Assembly (NCBI RefSeq): GCF_021728295.1
Contig: NZ_JAKJXE010000001.1
Span: forward strand, 124,001-188,000
DNA: 64,000 nt
DNA from: Pseudomonas petrae
GTDB taxonomy: Bacteria > Pseudomonadota > Gammaproteobacteria > Pseudomonadales > Pseudomonadaceae
Direction: 5' to 3'
Position 1 is the first letter of the stretch. Each line of letters starts with the position of its first letter. The notes under the pieces are model-generated. The model saw only the letters and a program-made list of their open reading frames with translations. It was not told where the DNA came from and did not search any database. Shown one piece after another: positions 18,004-25,716 of the stretch. The translations under genes were made by a program, and so were the position numbers.

Positions 18004-19174
18004 GGGCGGCGACTCCTGTGTGATGGCTGCTGTGGTGCTGAGTGTCCCCGGCGTACGCCAGGTATTTGCTGCCCAACTCCTCCGCCCAGGCTGCGGCGTC
18101 GGACACGCGCATTTCGGCCATCGCGAAATTCAATTCGCGCTGCATGACTTGCATCTGCGCCTCGCCAAACACCGCCGTGCCGTCGGCGCGAATCAGTTGG
18201 ATGCCGTCGAGCCGCTGCCCCGCTTCGTTGACCTGGATCGCTTCTTCGCGCGTCACGCCGTACGGCAGGTCGAGCAGAACCTTGCCCATGCCGACCTTGA
18301 CCGGATAACCGCCGGGTAAACCCTGAGGGCCGGGACCGTGCACCCGCACTTCATGCTCGGCGTGCAGGTTTTCCAGCACTGTCACCGCTGACATCGCGGT
18401 GAGGTATTGCCCCTCGACGCCGCCCAGGCGACTGAATTCACGGGCGACGCAGCCGAAAATAGCCTCCGCCGAGTGTTCGCCGGTGCGCTCCTCGCCGTCA
18501 ATCCAGTAGGTCAGGTTGAAGCTGGGCTCCAACCGCTGCGGCGGCAAGCCATGGCGAGGCACGCAGTGGCTGAAATAGTGATGCCCGACCAGCTTGGCGC
18601 AGACCTGCGTCGGCAGGCAGCCGTACAGATGCGCTATGGCGCTGCGGGTGGCAGGGATCAGGTTGGCGATATTGCCGATGCCAACGTCCGGCGCCATGCC
18701 GACCTTGTAGAGAATCGGGTTGACCGCGTCCGGGAACGCCGCATTGACCACCAGACTTTTCGGGCAGGACTGTTTGACGGCTCGCATCAGCGCGTAAGCC
18801 GGCGCCAGGTGCATCGGCAGCCAGGGCCCGAGCTGCGCCTGATCGAGAGCAGCAAAGCGCTCGGCCGGCAATTGGGTGATCACCCGCCAGGATTGCAGCG
18901 AGGCACAGTTGAGGATGATGTCAGGCCTGATCTTCAACAGCGTTTCAGCGTTGCGGCCGATGCACGCTTCACGCAGGTCCAGGCGATGACTGTGGATCTC
19001 GACCGTGACGTTCTGTTGAAGCGCCGCCAGACGGATGAGGTTGCACATCCGGGTGGCCTGCTCGATATTGCGGCTTGCCACGTGGAATTCGAACTGATTG
19101 CGCGGCGCCAGAATCTGCAGGGTTTGCAGGCACAGGTTGCCGCCGCCGACGATAAGCAGTTTTTTACGGTGCAT
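17972..19174 (-). CDS. NAD(P)-binding dehydrogenase-like protein (saccharopine dehydrogenase type)
   Basis: 400 aa. The N-terminal Rossmann fold has LLIVGGGNL (6-14) and an ILNCAS segment after strand 4, as in saccharopine dehydrogenase-like and homospermidine synthase-like proteins. The rest does not match a family I can name; distinctive stretches are GNIANLIPATRSAIAHLYG, VGHHYFSHCVPRHG and GGYPVKVGMGKVLLDLPYG. An opine-type reductive coupling or a sugar-acid oxidation would both fit. The His-rich C-terminus overlaps the next gene. ATG 19174 has AGGGAGA upstream. It follows the SDR gene by 43 bp in the same operon. Confidence 0.65.
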   Translation of the reverse strand: MHRKKLLIVGGGNLCLQTLQILAPRNQFEFHVASRNIEQATRMCNLIRLAALQQNVTVEIHSHRLDLREACIGRNAETLLKIRPDIILNCASLQSWRVITQLPAERFAALDQAQLGPWLPMHLAPAYALMRAVKQSCPKSLVVNAAFPDAVNPILYKVGMAPDVGIGNIANLIPATRSAIAHLYGCLPTQVCAKLVGHHYFSHCVPRHGLPPQRLEPSFNLTYWIDGEERTGEHSAEAIFGCVAREFSRLGGVEGQYLTAMSAVTVLENLHAEHEVRVHGPGPQGLPGGYPVKVGMGKVLLDLPYGVTREEAIQVNEAGQRLDGIQLIRADGTAVFGEAQMQVMQRELNFAMAEMRVSDAAAWAEELGSKYLAYAGDTQHHSSHHTGVAAHAAGHRAFAC

Positions 19175-19217
19175 GGTGTTCTCCCTGAAAGCGTGAGGAA
19201 CCCTCTGATTTTGATCA

Positions 19218-19949
19218 CTAGCGCGGGTAGGCGCCGTTATCCACTGCGATGACTTTTCCGGTCATGTGACGGCTCTGCTCCGACAGCAGGAACAGAATCA
19301 CGTCAGCTACGCCGTCTGGTTGAATGGGCTCCTTGATGATTTCCTGTCGCTCGTACTCCCGGCGGCGGTGCTCGGGAATGCGGTCATGGATCGAAGTGTC
19401 GCGAATCAGCCCCGGGGACACGGCGTTCACCCGGATCCGGGGAGCAAAGTTCCACGCGTTGGCCTTGGTCAGGCCAATTACGCCGGCCTTGGTCGCGCCG
19501 TACAGCGCATCCATGCTGCCCACCTCCCCCGCCACCGAGGTGATGTTGACGATGCTGCGCGAGTAGCCGGCCGCCGATTCCCGCCGTGCGAAGTCCTTGG
19601 ACAGGTACACCAGCGACTTGAGGTTGACGGCCCAGATCTCGTCCACTTCCGCGTTGGTGTAGTCGTAGATACTTTTGCCGTGATAGATCCCCGCGTTGTT
19701 GACCAGGGCATACAGCGCCCGGTGTTTGTGCACGTCGTAGAGGTTGCTGATGAAGGACTGATAGACGTGGGCCTGGGAAAAATCCGCCAGGTGGGTTTCC
19801 AGCCGATGCGGGGGCAGAATCGCCTGCAATGTCTGCAGGCCCAGCCTGTCGATGTCCGCGGCAATGACGTAATAGCCGGCTTTGACGCAGGCAACGGCGG
19901 TGGCCTTGCCGATGCCATTGGCGGCGCCCGTGATGACGATTTTTTTCAT
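19218..19949 (-). CDS. Short-chain dehydrogenase/reductase
   Basis: 243 aa classical SDR. Visible are TGAANGIG (7-14), NNAG (84-87), catalytic Ser138, Tyr150 and Lys154 (YGATK) and the PG motif after strand 6. AADID after strand 2 has an acidic residue, favouring NAD(H). It would oxidise or reduce a hydroxyl/keto group in the operon's intermediate. The start codon overlaps the sulfotransferase stop by 4 bp (ATGA), so the two are translationally coupled. Confidence 0.9.
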   Translation of the reverse strand: MKKIVITGAANGIGKATAVACVKAGYYVIAADIDRLGLQTLQAILPPHRLETHLADFSQAHVYQSFISNLYDVHKHRALYALVNNAGIYHGKSIYDYTNAEVDEIWAVNLKSLVYLSKDFARRESAAGYSRSIVNITSVAGEVGSMDALYGATKAGVIGLTKANAWNFAPRIRVNAVSPGLIRDTSIHDRIPEHRRREYERQEIIKEPIQPDGVADVILFLLSEQSRHMTGKVIAVDNGAYPR

Positions 19950-20683
19950 GGCTGTCCCTGCTCCGTGAACTGATTCATGCGCTCGTAGAAAGGTCGATGC
20001 AGCTGGTAATACGTCATCAAGTGGGGATTGGCGTGCAGTGAACGTTCATCGAAATCGGCACTGCCCGGCATGATCGTGGTGCTGTTCTCGGCCTCCTTGT
20101 GCCAGGTACGCCAGGCCTTCCATTGCTCGGGGCAGGTTGCATTCCAGCTCAATGCTCCGGGCATGAAATCCAGCTGCAGGTGGTCGCAAAGCCTGCGCAA
20201 CGTGTGTTCCGGGCGGCTGGCCAGATCCTCCGCGTTGATCACGTAAGGGGTTTTGCCGGTCAGCCGCCTGACCTCGCGAAAGATTTCGTACAGCGCTTGA
20301 TGACCGATGGCATGCGCCGGCATCTGCGGGAAGATGGCGTGATGGGAAAGAATCGCCCGGGCCGGGTCGCGAATGATGAAGACGTTTTGTTGCTCCTCAA
20401 GAAACTCGGCGTCGGCCTTCAACGGGGCGATGCAGTGGTAGGCCATGTCCTTATGGAAAACATGGGCGCGCTGGCGGGCGTTGCGCAACAGGGCCTTGAT
20501 CGCTTCGTAGTCACGGGGCATGCCGCCGTTGAGGTCCCCATGGGGAATGGCCGACTGCTCGTCGAAGGCCATGTGCGAAAAAGGCTCGTGGAAAACCTCG
20601 AAGTCACCGCGCTCGATGAACACCCTTTCCAGCACCGTCGATCGCGAGCGCGGATGAGCCCAGAGGGCGATCATGCGGTTCAT
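19946..20683 (-). CDS. PAPS-dependent sulfotransferase
   Basis: 245 aa, transfers sulfuryl from PAPS to a hydroxyl or amine. The 5'-phosphosulfate loop is HPRSRSTVL (10-18) and the 3'-phosphate motif is RDPARAILS (105-113), both intact. Size and motifs fit the small bacterial sulfotransferase family that acts on small molecules. The acceptor is unknown. It overlaps both neighbours by 4 bp: transaldolase upstream and SDR downstream. With the APS kinase at the operon's end this makes a self-contained sulfation module. Confidence 0.85.
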   Translation of the reverse strand: MNRMIALWAHPRSRSTVLERVFIERGDFEVFHEPFSHMAFDEQSAIPHGDLNGGMPRDYEAIKALLRNARQRAHVFHKDMAYHCIAPLKADAEFLEEQQNVFIIRDPARAILSHHAIFPQMPAHAIGHQALYEIFREVRRLTGKTPYVINAEDLASRPEHTLRRLCDHLQLDFMPGALSWNATCPEQWKAWRTWHKEAENSTTIMPGSADFDERSLHANPHLMTYYQLHRPFYERMNQFTEQGQP

Positions 20684-21906
20684 GCCCGCTCCTCCGTGGC
20701 CGTTTGATGACGCGCGATGCGAGGCGTGAAACCTGACGAATCAAGGGTGTCGGTGATGAAGCCGTGCAGGCGCTGCACGCCCAGGCGTACGTCATTGCCT
20801 GCGGTCAGGAACGCCGGATGACGGGCGTATTCGTCCGGGGTCAGGCCGCCCTCAAAGTACGCCTGGTTGAAATACGGAATGGCCAGAAGACGGTCGAGGA
20901 CTTTGCCGGGAATCTGCACCCATTCCGTCGCCGGCGCGATGCCGCGCCCGGCCTGCTCGCGGCGCACGAGAAATTCGATGAGTTGGGGCGTCAGCGTGTA
21001 CAGCGTGGTGTCGGCCCCGGTGCGCTGCAGGTGCCAGCAATGCTCGCGCCCACGCGCGTCGGTGTCGACCTTGATGCTGCACAGCAACAGTTGCACCGGT
21101 GTCTCGCGCCGTCGCATCAGGGCCTGCATCGCCTGATACACCGCAAGCTCTGCCCAGCGCTTATCCCTGGCACTCAGGTTGATGCGACTGCCCCGCGCCT
21201 GCCGCTCAAATTCCGGTTCCGCACCCAGCCGGCCGATCATGAAGCTGACCACGTAACGCGCCTGCTCCGTGTTCACGCCGTTGGCCAGCGCCCGCTGACG
21301 CCCGGCGTGAATGGCATTGAGGCAGGCATCCAGCTGGGAAACGGTAAAACAAAAGGTGTTATTGATCGAGCAGCCCCGCGCCACCAGTTGCTCGATGGCG
21401 CGATAGCCCTGGGCGCTGCCCGGGATCTTGATCATGATGTTCGGCGCCAGCGCCGCCAGCTCCAGCCCCCGGGCGACCAGCGCATCCTGATTCATCCAGT
21501 GCCCGCCCTCGATCTGCGCGGACAGCCAGCCAGCTCGATGTCTGGAGTGCAGGAACAACGGTAGCAACGGCTGCGCGCTGTCGATGATCAGTTGGTCGTA
21601 GAACGATCGCAGGCGAACGTCCGCAGGCATTGACGCCGGCAAGTTGTGGAGGAATGGCCGGTAATGGGCCATGTGGCTCCCCACGGCCTGACTGATCAGC
21701 GTCGGATTGGTAGTGGCTCCGCTGACACCCGCGTTCGATGCACCCAGTTCTTCAGGCAACAGCCCAATAACAGACGCTTGCATATCCGGGTAGGCTTGCA
21801 GCAACTTCTTTTGAAACTGTTTATATATAACGGGTGACGAATCGAACCAGACTTCCGAATCGGAGTTATGCATTTTTAATAGTTGAACGAAGCCCGAAAC
21901 ATCCAT
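20680..21906 (-). CDS. Transaldolase-like protein
   Basis: 408 aa, longer than housekeeping transaldolase B (about 317). The barrel motifs are present: Asp22 in VWFDSSP, SGATTNPTL (63-70), Glu133 and the Schiff-base lysine Lys160 in IMIKIPGS. The C-terminal third is extended. It is the first gene of the six-gene operon; ATG 21906 follows an AAGGGAAGGG ribosome site. In secondary metabolism such enzymes transfer three-carbon ketol units or build C7 or branched sugars, so it could form the carbon skeleton that the SDR, dehydrogenase, methyltransferase and sulfotransferase modify. That role is inference. Confidence 0.82.
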   Translation of the reverse strand: MDVSGFVQLLKMHNSDSEVWFDSSPVIYKQFQKKLLQAYPDMQASVIGLLPEELGASNAGVSGATTNPTLISQAVGSHMAHYRPFLHNLPASMPADVRLRSFYDQLIIDSAQPLLPLFLHSRHRAGWLSAQIEGGHWMNQDALVARGLELAALAPNIMIKIPGSAQGYRAIEQLVARGCSINNTFCFTVSQLDACLNAIHAGRQRALANGVNTEQARYVVSFMIGRLGAEPEFERQARGSRINLSARDKRWAELAVYQAMQALMRRRETPVQLLLCSIKVDTDARGREHCWHLQRTGADTTLYTLTPQLIEFLVRREQAGRGIAPATEWVQIPGKVLDRLLAIPYFNQAYFEGGLTPDEYARHPAFLTAGNDVRLGVQRLHGFITDTLDSSGFTPRIARHQTATEERA

Positions 21907-22019
21907 GAAGATGCCCTTCCCTTTTCGATAGATTTACGAAAATCGAGGCCCCGGCGGTGCGCGGGCAAAATGCCAGCTTTCCAAGCTGATAGTCAGGGAT
22001 CTGAGCCTTCGAGGCACCT

Positions 22020-22048
22020 AAGATGGATCCGATCCCATGACCTGTCAA
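22020..22048 (-). promoter_or_regulatory. Putative promoter of the sulfation operon
   Basis: On the minus strand a perfect -35 TTGACA (22048-22043) is followed by a 17-bp spacer and a weak -10 CATCTT (22025-22020), about 110 bp before the transaldolase start. A second TTGACA lies just upstream at about 22070-22075. No operator is recognised. Confidence 0.35.
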
Positions 22049-22069
22049 ACGCAATTCGCTGGGTTTTTA

Positions 22070-22309
22070 ATGTCAAATAAGAATAAAAACTGGCTTAGTT
22101 ATTTCAAATATCACGATACAGCCTTATTAAAACGTTTTCCCTTTTTTGAAGTAACTCAAACGCATGAAGCCAGTTTCCGTTACAAATTAGTACAAATTAA
22201 TGAAGGTCCATATGCCCCAGTATCCCTATCTAATCCTGAGACTTCTCAACTAATTAGTCATACCAATGATAATTATTTATATATTGAACTGGGAGAACGT
22301 TTGCGGTGA
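22070..22309 (+). CDS. AT-rich orphan ORF, unknown
   Basis: A 79-codon frame from ATG 22070 to TGA 22307-22309 in an island of strikingly low GC between GC-rich genes. The product is rich in Asn, Lys, Tyr and Thr (start MSNKNKNWLSYF) with no membrane helix. I do not recognise it. There is no convincing Shine-Dalgarno. It could be a foreign gene, the 5' part of a truncated gene (the composition changes abruptly near its stop), or non-coding upstream sequence of the divergent operon. Confidence 0.35.
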   Translation: MSNKNKNWLSYFKYHDTALLKRFPFFEVTQTHEASFRYKLVQINEGPYAPVSLSNPETSQLISHTNDNYLYIELGERLR

Positions 22310-22454
22310 GCGCGTTCCAGGCGCGAACTGGCAACGATCCTCGGGCAGTGCGCCTGCACGCTTGTTCTCGACGATTGCCAGCCGTTGGGTTATGAAAGCG
22401 CAGCGGCGGTCACTGCGCCGCTCCAGATCAAAAAACAGATTAAGAGACCTGACC

Positions 22455-22997
22455 GTGAGCAAACCTTCCGCTACCGAACGCTACAGCTACAAAGCCCGCT
22501 GGTTTCACTGGGTGATGGCGATCCTGATTGTGCTCGCCTATGCGCTGATCCTGAGCCGTACCCAGCTGGCCCGTGGCAGCGACGCGCGTACCTTCGTCGT
22601 GCAGACGCATTTCTGGGTCGGCATCGTCGTGCTGGTCATGGCGTTTTTCCGCATTGCCGAGCGCCACCGCCATACGCCTCCGGGCATCACCCCGCCACTC
22701 GAGGGCGCGTTGCGTCTGGCTGCCACGCTGTCGCATTACGCGCTGTACGCTTTCCTGTTCGCGCAACCACTGCTGGGTCTGTCCACGGTGCTACTGGAAC
22801 GCGGCGCCGTGCCGATCCCCCTGACTTCGCTGAGCATTCCATCGCCGTTCGACATGTCCAAGGACACCGCCGAAACGCTGGAGCACTACCACGTCCTGCT
22901 GGGCACGATTTTCTACTACGTCATCGGCCTGCACGTGATCGCGGCGATCTGGCACCACTTCGTGCGCAAGGACAACACCGTCAAACGCATGGTGTAA
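22455..22997 (+). CDS. Cytochrome b561
   Basis: 180 aa, four-helix di-haem b membrane protein that moves electrons from the quinol pool. The frame is open back to 22266, but the GTG at 22455, with AAGAG eight bases before it, gives the family's normal length and its N-terminus (YSYKARWFHWVMAILIV). Haem-ligand histidines are seen in RWFHW, QTHFW, HYHVLLG and GLHVIAAIWHH. Bacterial CybB-type proteins can dispose of superoxide-derived electrons. It is convergent with dipZ, 31 bp away. Confidence 0.88.
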   Translation: MSKPSATERYSYKARWFHWVMAILIVLAYALILSRTQLARGSDARTFVVQTHFWVGIVVLVMAFFRIAERHRHTPPGITPPLEGALRLAATLSHYALYAFLFAQPLLGLSTVLLERGAVPIPLTSLSIPSPFDMSKDTAETLEHYHVLLGTIFYYVIGLHVIAAIWHHFVRKDNTVKRMV

Positions 22998-23028
22998 GCA
23001 CGACCTTCATTCGTCAGCGCCTCTCGCT

Positions 23029-24240
23029 TCAGCCCTTTTCATGGGCCTCGTCGAGGAGCTGGCGAATGACTTGCTCCTGGGTGTCATAGTCACCTTCGCC
23101 GAAATGGGTGTAACGGATCTGGCCCCGGGAGTCGATGAGGTAATGGGCAGGCCAGTACTGATTGTCGAAAGCGCGCCAGATGGCGTAGTCGTTGTCGATG
23201 GCGATCGGGTAATTCAGGCCCAGCCTGGCGACGTTCTTGCGCACGTTGTCGATGACCCGCTCGTACGGGTATTCAGGCGTGTGCACGCCGATCACCACCA
23301 GGCCGTCCTTCTCGTACTTCTTCGCCCACCCGTTGACGTACGGAACGCTGTGCTGGCAGTTGATGCAGTCGAAGGTCCAGAAGTCGACCAGCACCACCTT
23401 GCCGCGCAGGGATTCCTCACTCAGCGGCGGCGAGTTTAGCCATGCGGTAGCGCCGGAGAGTGAAGGCATCGCACCCTGGCTGCTGACGTCCGGAGCCGAT
23501 GCCGCCCTGACGCTGGTGACGAGGTAATCGATGGCTTTGGGCACGCCGCTGAGCAGGCCCTTTTCCACCGCTGCTGCGCCCTCGGATGAGGTGCCGGCGA
23601 GCAGTTTATTCTGCGAGCCAGTGGCGATGGTCACGGCCACCAGCAAAGCCGCGAACCCAACGCCACGGCGCAGCCAGGCAGTGACCGGCAGCGACAGTTT
23701 CAGACGCGCGAGCAACCCGCGTCCGGCGAAAATCAACACGCCCAACGACACCGCACTGCCTAGCCCGTACGCCACCAGCAACAGGCTGGTCTGCGCGCTC
23801 GGCCCTTGCAGCATGGCGCCGGTAAGGATGATCCCCAGAATGGGCCCGGCGCACGGCGCCCACAGCAGCCCGGTGGCAACGCCGATCAGTAATGAAGCAA
23901 ACGGACCGGACAAGCGCCGCGTGGCGGGGTCAAGCCGATTGCCGAGCGCCACCAGCGGCAGCGTCAGCCAGTGGCCCACACGGGCGGAGAGCAGCGACAG
24001 GGCGAACAGCGTCAGGACCACCAGCGCGATGTCGCGGCCGATGCCGTTTGCGGCCACCACCCAATCGCTGCTGACCACCGCCAGACTGGAGACCAGCGCA
24101 AACGTCAGTGTCAGCCCCAACAGGGTCATCAGCACCGACGCCGCCGAACGATCCGCCCGGGCAAACAGAAAGGGTACGACCGGCAGGATGCAGGGGCTGA
24201 GCACCGTGACGATCCCGCCCAGAAACGCGATCAGAAACAT
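23029..24240 (-). CDS. DipZ-like protein: CcdA membrane domain fused to thioredoxin-like domain
   Basis: 403 aa. Residues 1-240 form about six membrane helices of the CcdA/DsbD type with conserved prolines (LSPCILPVVPF and WAPCAGPILG, each with a transport Cys). After a linker, residues about 265-400 are a TlpA/thioredoxin-like domain with an active site CINC (Cys292, Cys295). It should carry electrons from cytosolic thioredoxin to periplasmic acceptors. The family is called DipZ in mycobacteria. The start codon overlaps a tiny upstream frame. Confidence 0.88.
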   Translation of the reverse strand: MFLIAFLGGIVTVLSPCILPVVPFLFARADRSAASVLMTLLGLTLTFALVSSLAVVSSDWVVAANGIGRDIALVVLTLFALSLLSARVGHWLTLPLVALGNRLDPATRRLSGPFASLLIGVATGLLWAPCAGPILGIILTGAMLQGPSAQTSLLLVAYGLGSAVSLGVLIFAGRGLLARLKLSLPVTAWLRRGVGFAALLVAVTIATGSQNKLLAGTSSEGAAAVEKGLLSGVPKAIDYLVTSVRAASAPDVSSQGAMPSLSGATAWLNSPPLSEESLRGKVVLVDFWTFDCINCQHSVPYVNGWAKKYEKDGLVVIGVHTPEYPYERVIDNVRKNVARLGLNYPIAIDNDYAIWRAFDNQYWPAHYLIDSRGQIRYTHFGEGDYDTQEQVIRQLLDEAHEKG

Positions 24241-24308
24241 GGGCGGTCACCTTCATCGCTGATGAGCGTGGCGGACAGAAAAGCGGTGGTGAGTGTGTTC
24301 CAGTTCAT
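24231..24308 (-). CDS. Possible 25-aa leader peptide overlapping dipZ
   Basis: ATG 24308 preceded by GGAG (spacing about seven) opens a 25-codon frame that ends at TGA 24231-24233, ten bases inside dipZ. The peptide ends RPCF. It may couple dipZ translation to leader translation, or be the relic of a lost gene. There is no homology that I can name. Confidence 0.3.
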   Translation of the reverse strand: MNWNTLTTAFLSATLISDEGDRPCF

Positions 24309-24477
24309 GGCGGGCTCCGGGCACTGGGCGCGTTGGATGTAAGAGCGGCCGAGGCGTGTTGCCTCAGAGCCGCCATTCAACGTCCGTAAGGTGTCGCCGG
24401 TGTGTCCGGGAAATCAGTGAATGAATCAGCACGTATCTGCCGTGGAACGGGATACACGGCGATACAAGCGCGCCGAT

Positions 24478-25716
24478 TCAGCGACCGTTCACCGAATCCA
24501 CCTTGCCATCCACTGGGTCCGGCGGCACGGCGCCGTCCTGGCTGGTGTCGATGCTGACCACCACCGACATCCCCGGGCGCAGTCGGTCCACGTCATGCTG
24601 GTCGTCGTCGATGGTGATGCGCACCGGAATGCGCTGGGCAATCTTGACGAAGTTGCCGGTGGCGTTGTCGGCAGGCAGCAGACTGAACTCGGACCCCGCC
24701 GCTGGCGAGATGCGCTGCACCCGGCCACGCATATTCAGGTTTTCCAGAGCATCCACGGTGAAACTCACCGGCTGGCCCAGGCGCACGTTGGCCATCTGGG
24801 TCTCTTTCAGGTTGGCGATGATCCAGCGCGGACGCGGCACCAGCGCCATCAACTGCGCGCCGGAGTTGACGTACGCCCCCAGGCGCACCCCGATCTGCCC
24901 CAGCTGACCGTCCCGAGGCGCGGTGATGCGCGTGTTGGTCAGGTCGATCCGCGCCAGCTCGATGGCGGCTTCGGCATTCTTCACCGACGCTTCCAGCGAG
25001 CCGCGATTGACGATCACCGTTTGCAGGTCCTGACGGGAAATCTCCAGGGCCGCTTTGGCCTCGGCCAGTGCTGCTTTTGCTTGCGCATCCGCCGCGCGGG
25101 TCACATCGAATTCACTCTTCGACACCGAACCATCGGTCACCAGTGCCTGCCCCCGGCGAAGGTCGGCAGCGGCTTTGTCACTTTGCGCCTGAGCATTCGC
25201 AACCGCCGCCTGACGCTGAGCAATAGTCGCCTCGGCGCTGCGCCGCTGTTGCAGATTATTGGCCAGCGCGGCGTTCTGAATACCCAGCTGCGCCAGTCCC
25301 TGATCCAGGTGCTGCTGGTAGATCCTGTCGTCGATGCGCACCAGCAGATCGCCCTGCTTGACCCACTGAAAATCCTGCACCGGCACTTCGTACACGTAGC
25401 CACTCAGCTGCGGGCCGATGATCGTGGTCTGCCCGCGAATCAGGGCGTTCTCGGTGCTTTCGATCGGGCTGCTGAACGGCGGCAACTGCCACGCATAGAG
25501 CACGACCAGCACACCCGCCAAGGCAATGCCGCCGAACAGAATCGCCGACACCAGCCGTATGCGCGCCGAACGCGGTTGCGTGGTGGCCGGCATGACCGCC
25601 GGCGCGGGCGCTGCGGCAATCGCCTGTGACGGCGCAGAGTTGGCCGCAGCATTGCCAGAAGAGCCGCCTGAGGAGCTGTTTGGAGGGTTGCCAGAAGGTT
25701 TACCGGGATCTGTCAT
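24478..25716 (-). CDS. HlyD/EmrA-family efflux adaptor
   Basis: 412 aa periplasmic adaptor with a Ser/Pro/Ala-rich cytosolic start, one membrane anchor (about 46-71), a lipoyl half-motif (GPQLSGYVYEVPVQDFQWVK), a long Ala/Gln-rich helical hairpin (about 130-240) and the second lipoyl and beta-barrel domains (ITAPRDGQLGQIGVRLGAYV). It bridges the inner-membrane pump to an outer-membrane channel. Its start overlaps the stop of the MFS pump gene by 4 bp. No TolC-like gene is nearby. Confidence 0.9.
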   Translation of the reverse strand: MTDPGKPSGNPPNSSSGGSSGNAAANSAPSQAIAAAPAPAVMPATTQPRSARIRLVSAILFGGIALAGVLVVLYAWQLPPFSSPIESTENALIRGQTTIIGPQLSGYVYEVPVQDFQWVKQGDLLVRIDDRIYQQHLDQGLAQLGIQNAALANNLQQRRSAEATIAQRQAAVANAQAQSDKAAADLRRGQALVTDGSVSKSEFDVTRAADAQAKAALAEAKAALEISRQDLQTVIVNRGSLEASVKNAEAAIELARIDLTNTRITAPRDGQLGQIGVRLGAYVNSGAQLMALVPRPRWIIANLKETQMANVRLGQPVSFTVDALENLNMRGRVQRISPAAGSEFSLLPADNATGNFVKIAQRIPVRITIDDDQHDVDRLRPGMSVVVSIDTSQDGAVPPDPVDGKVDSVNGR

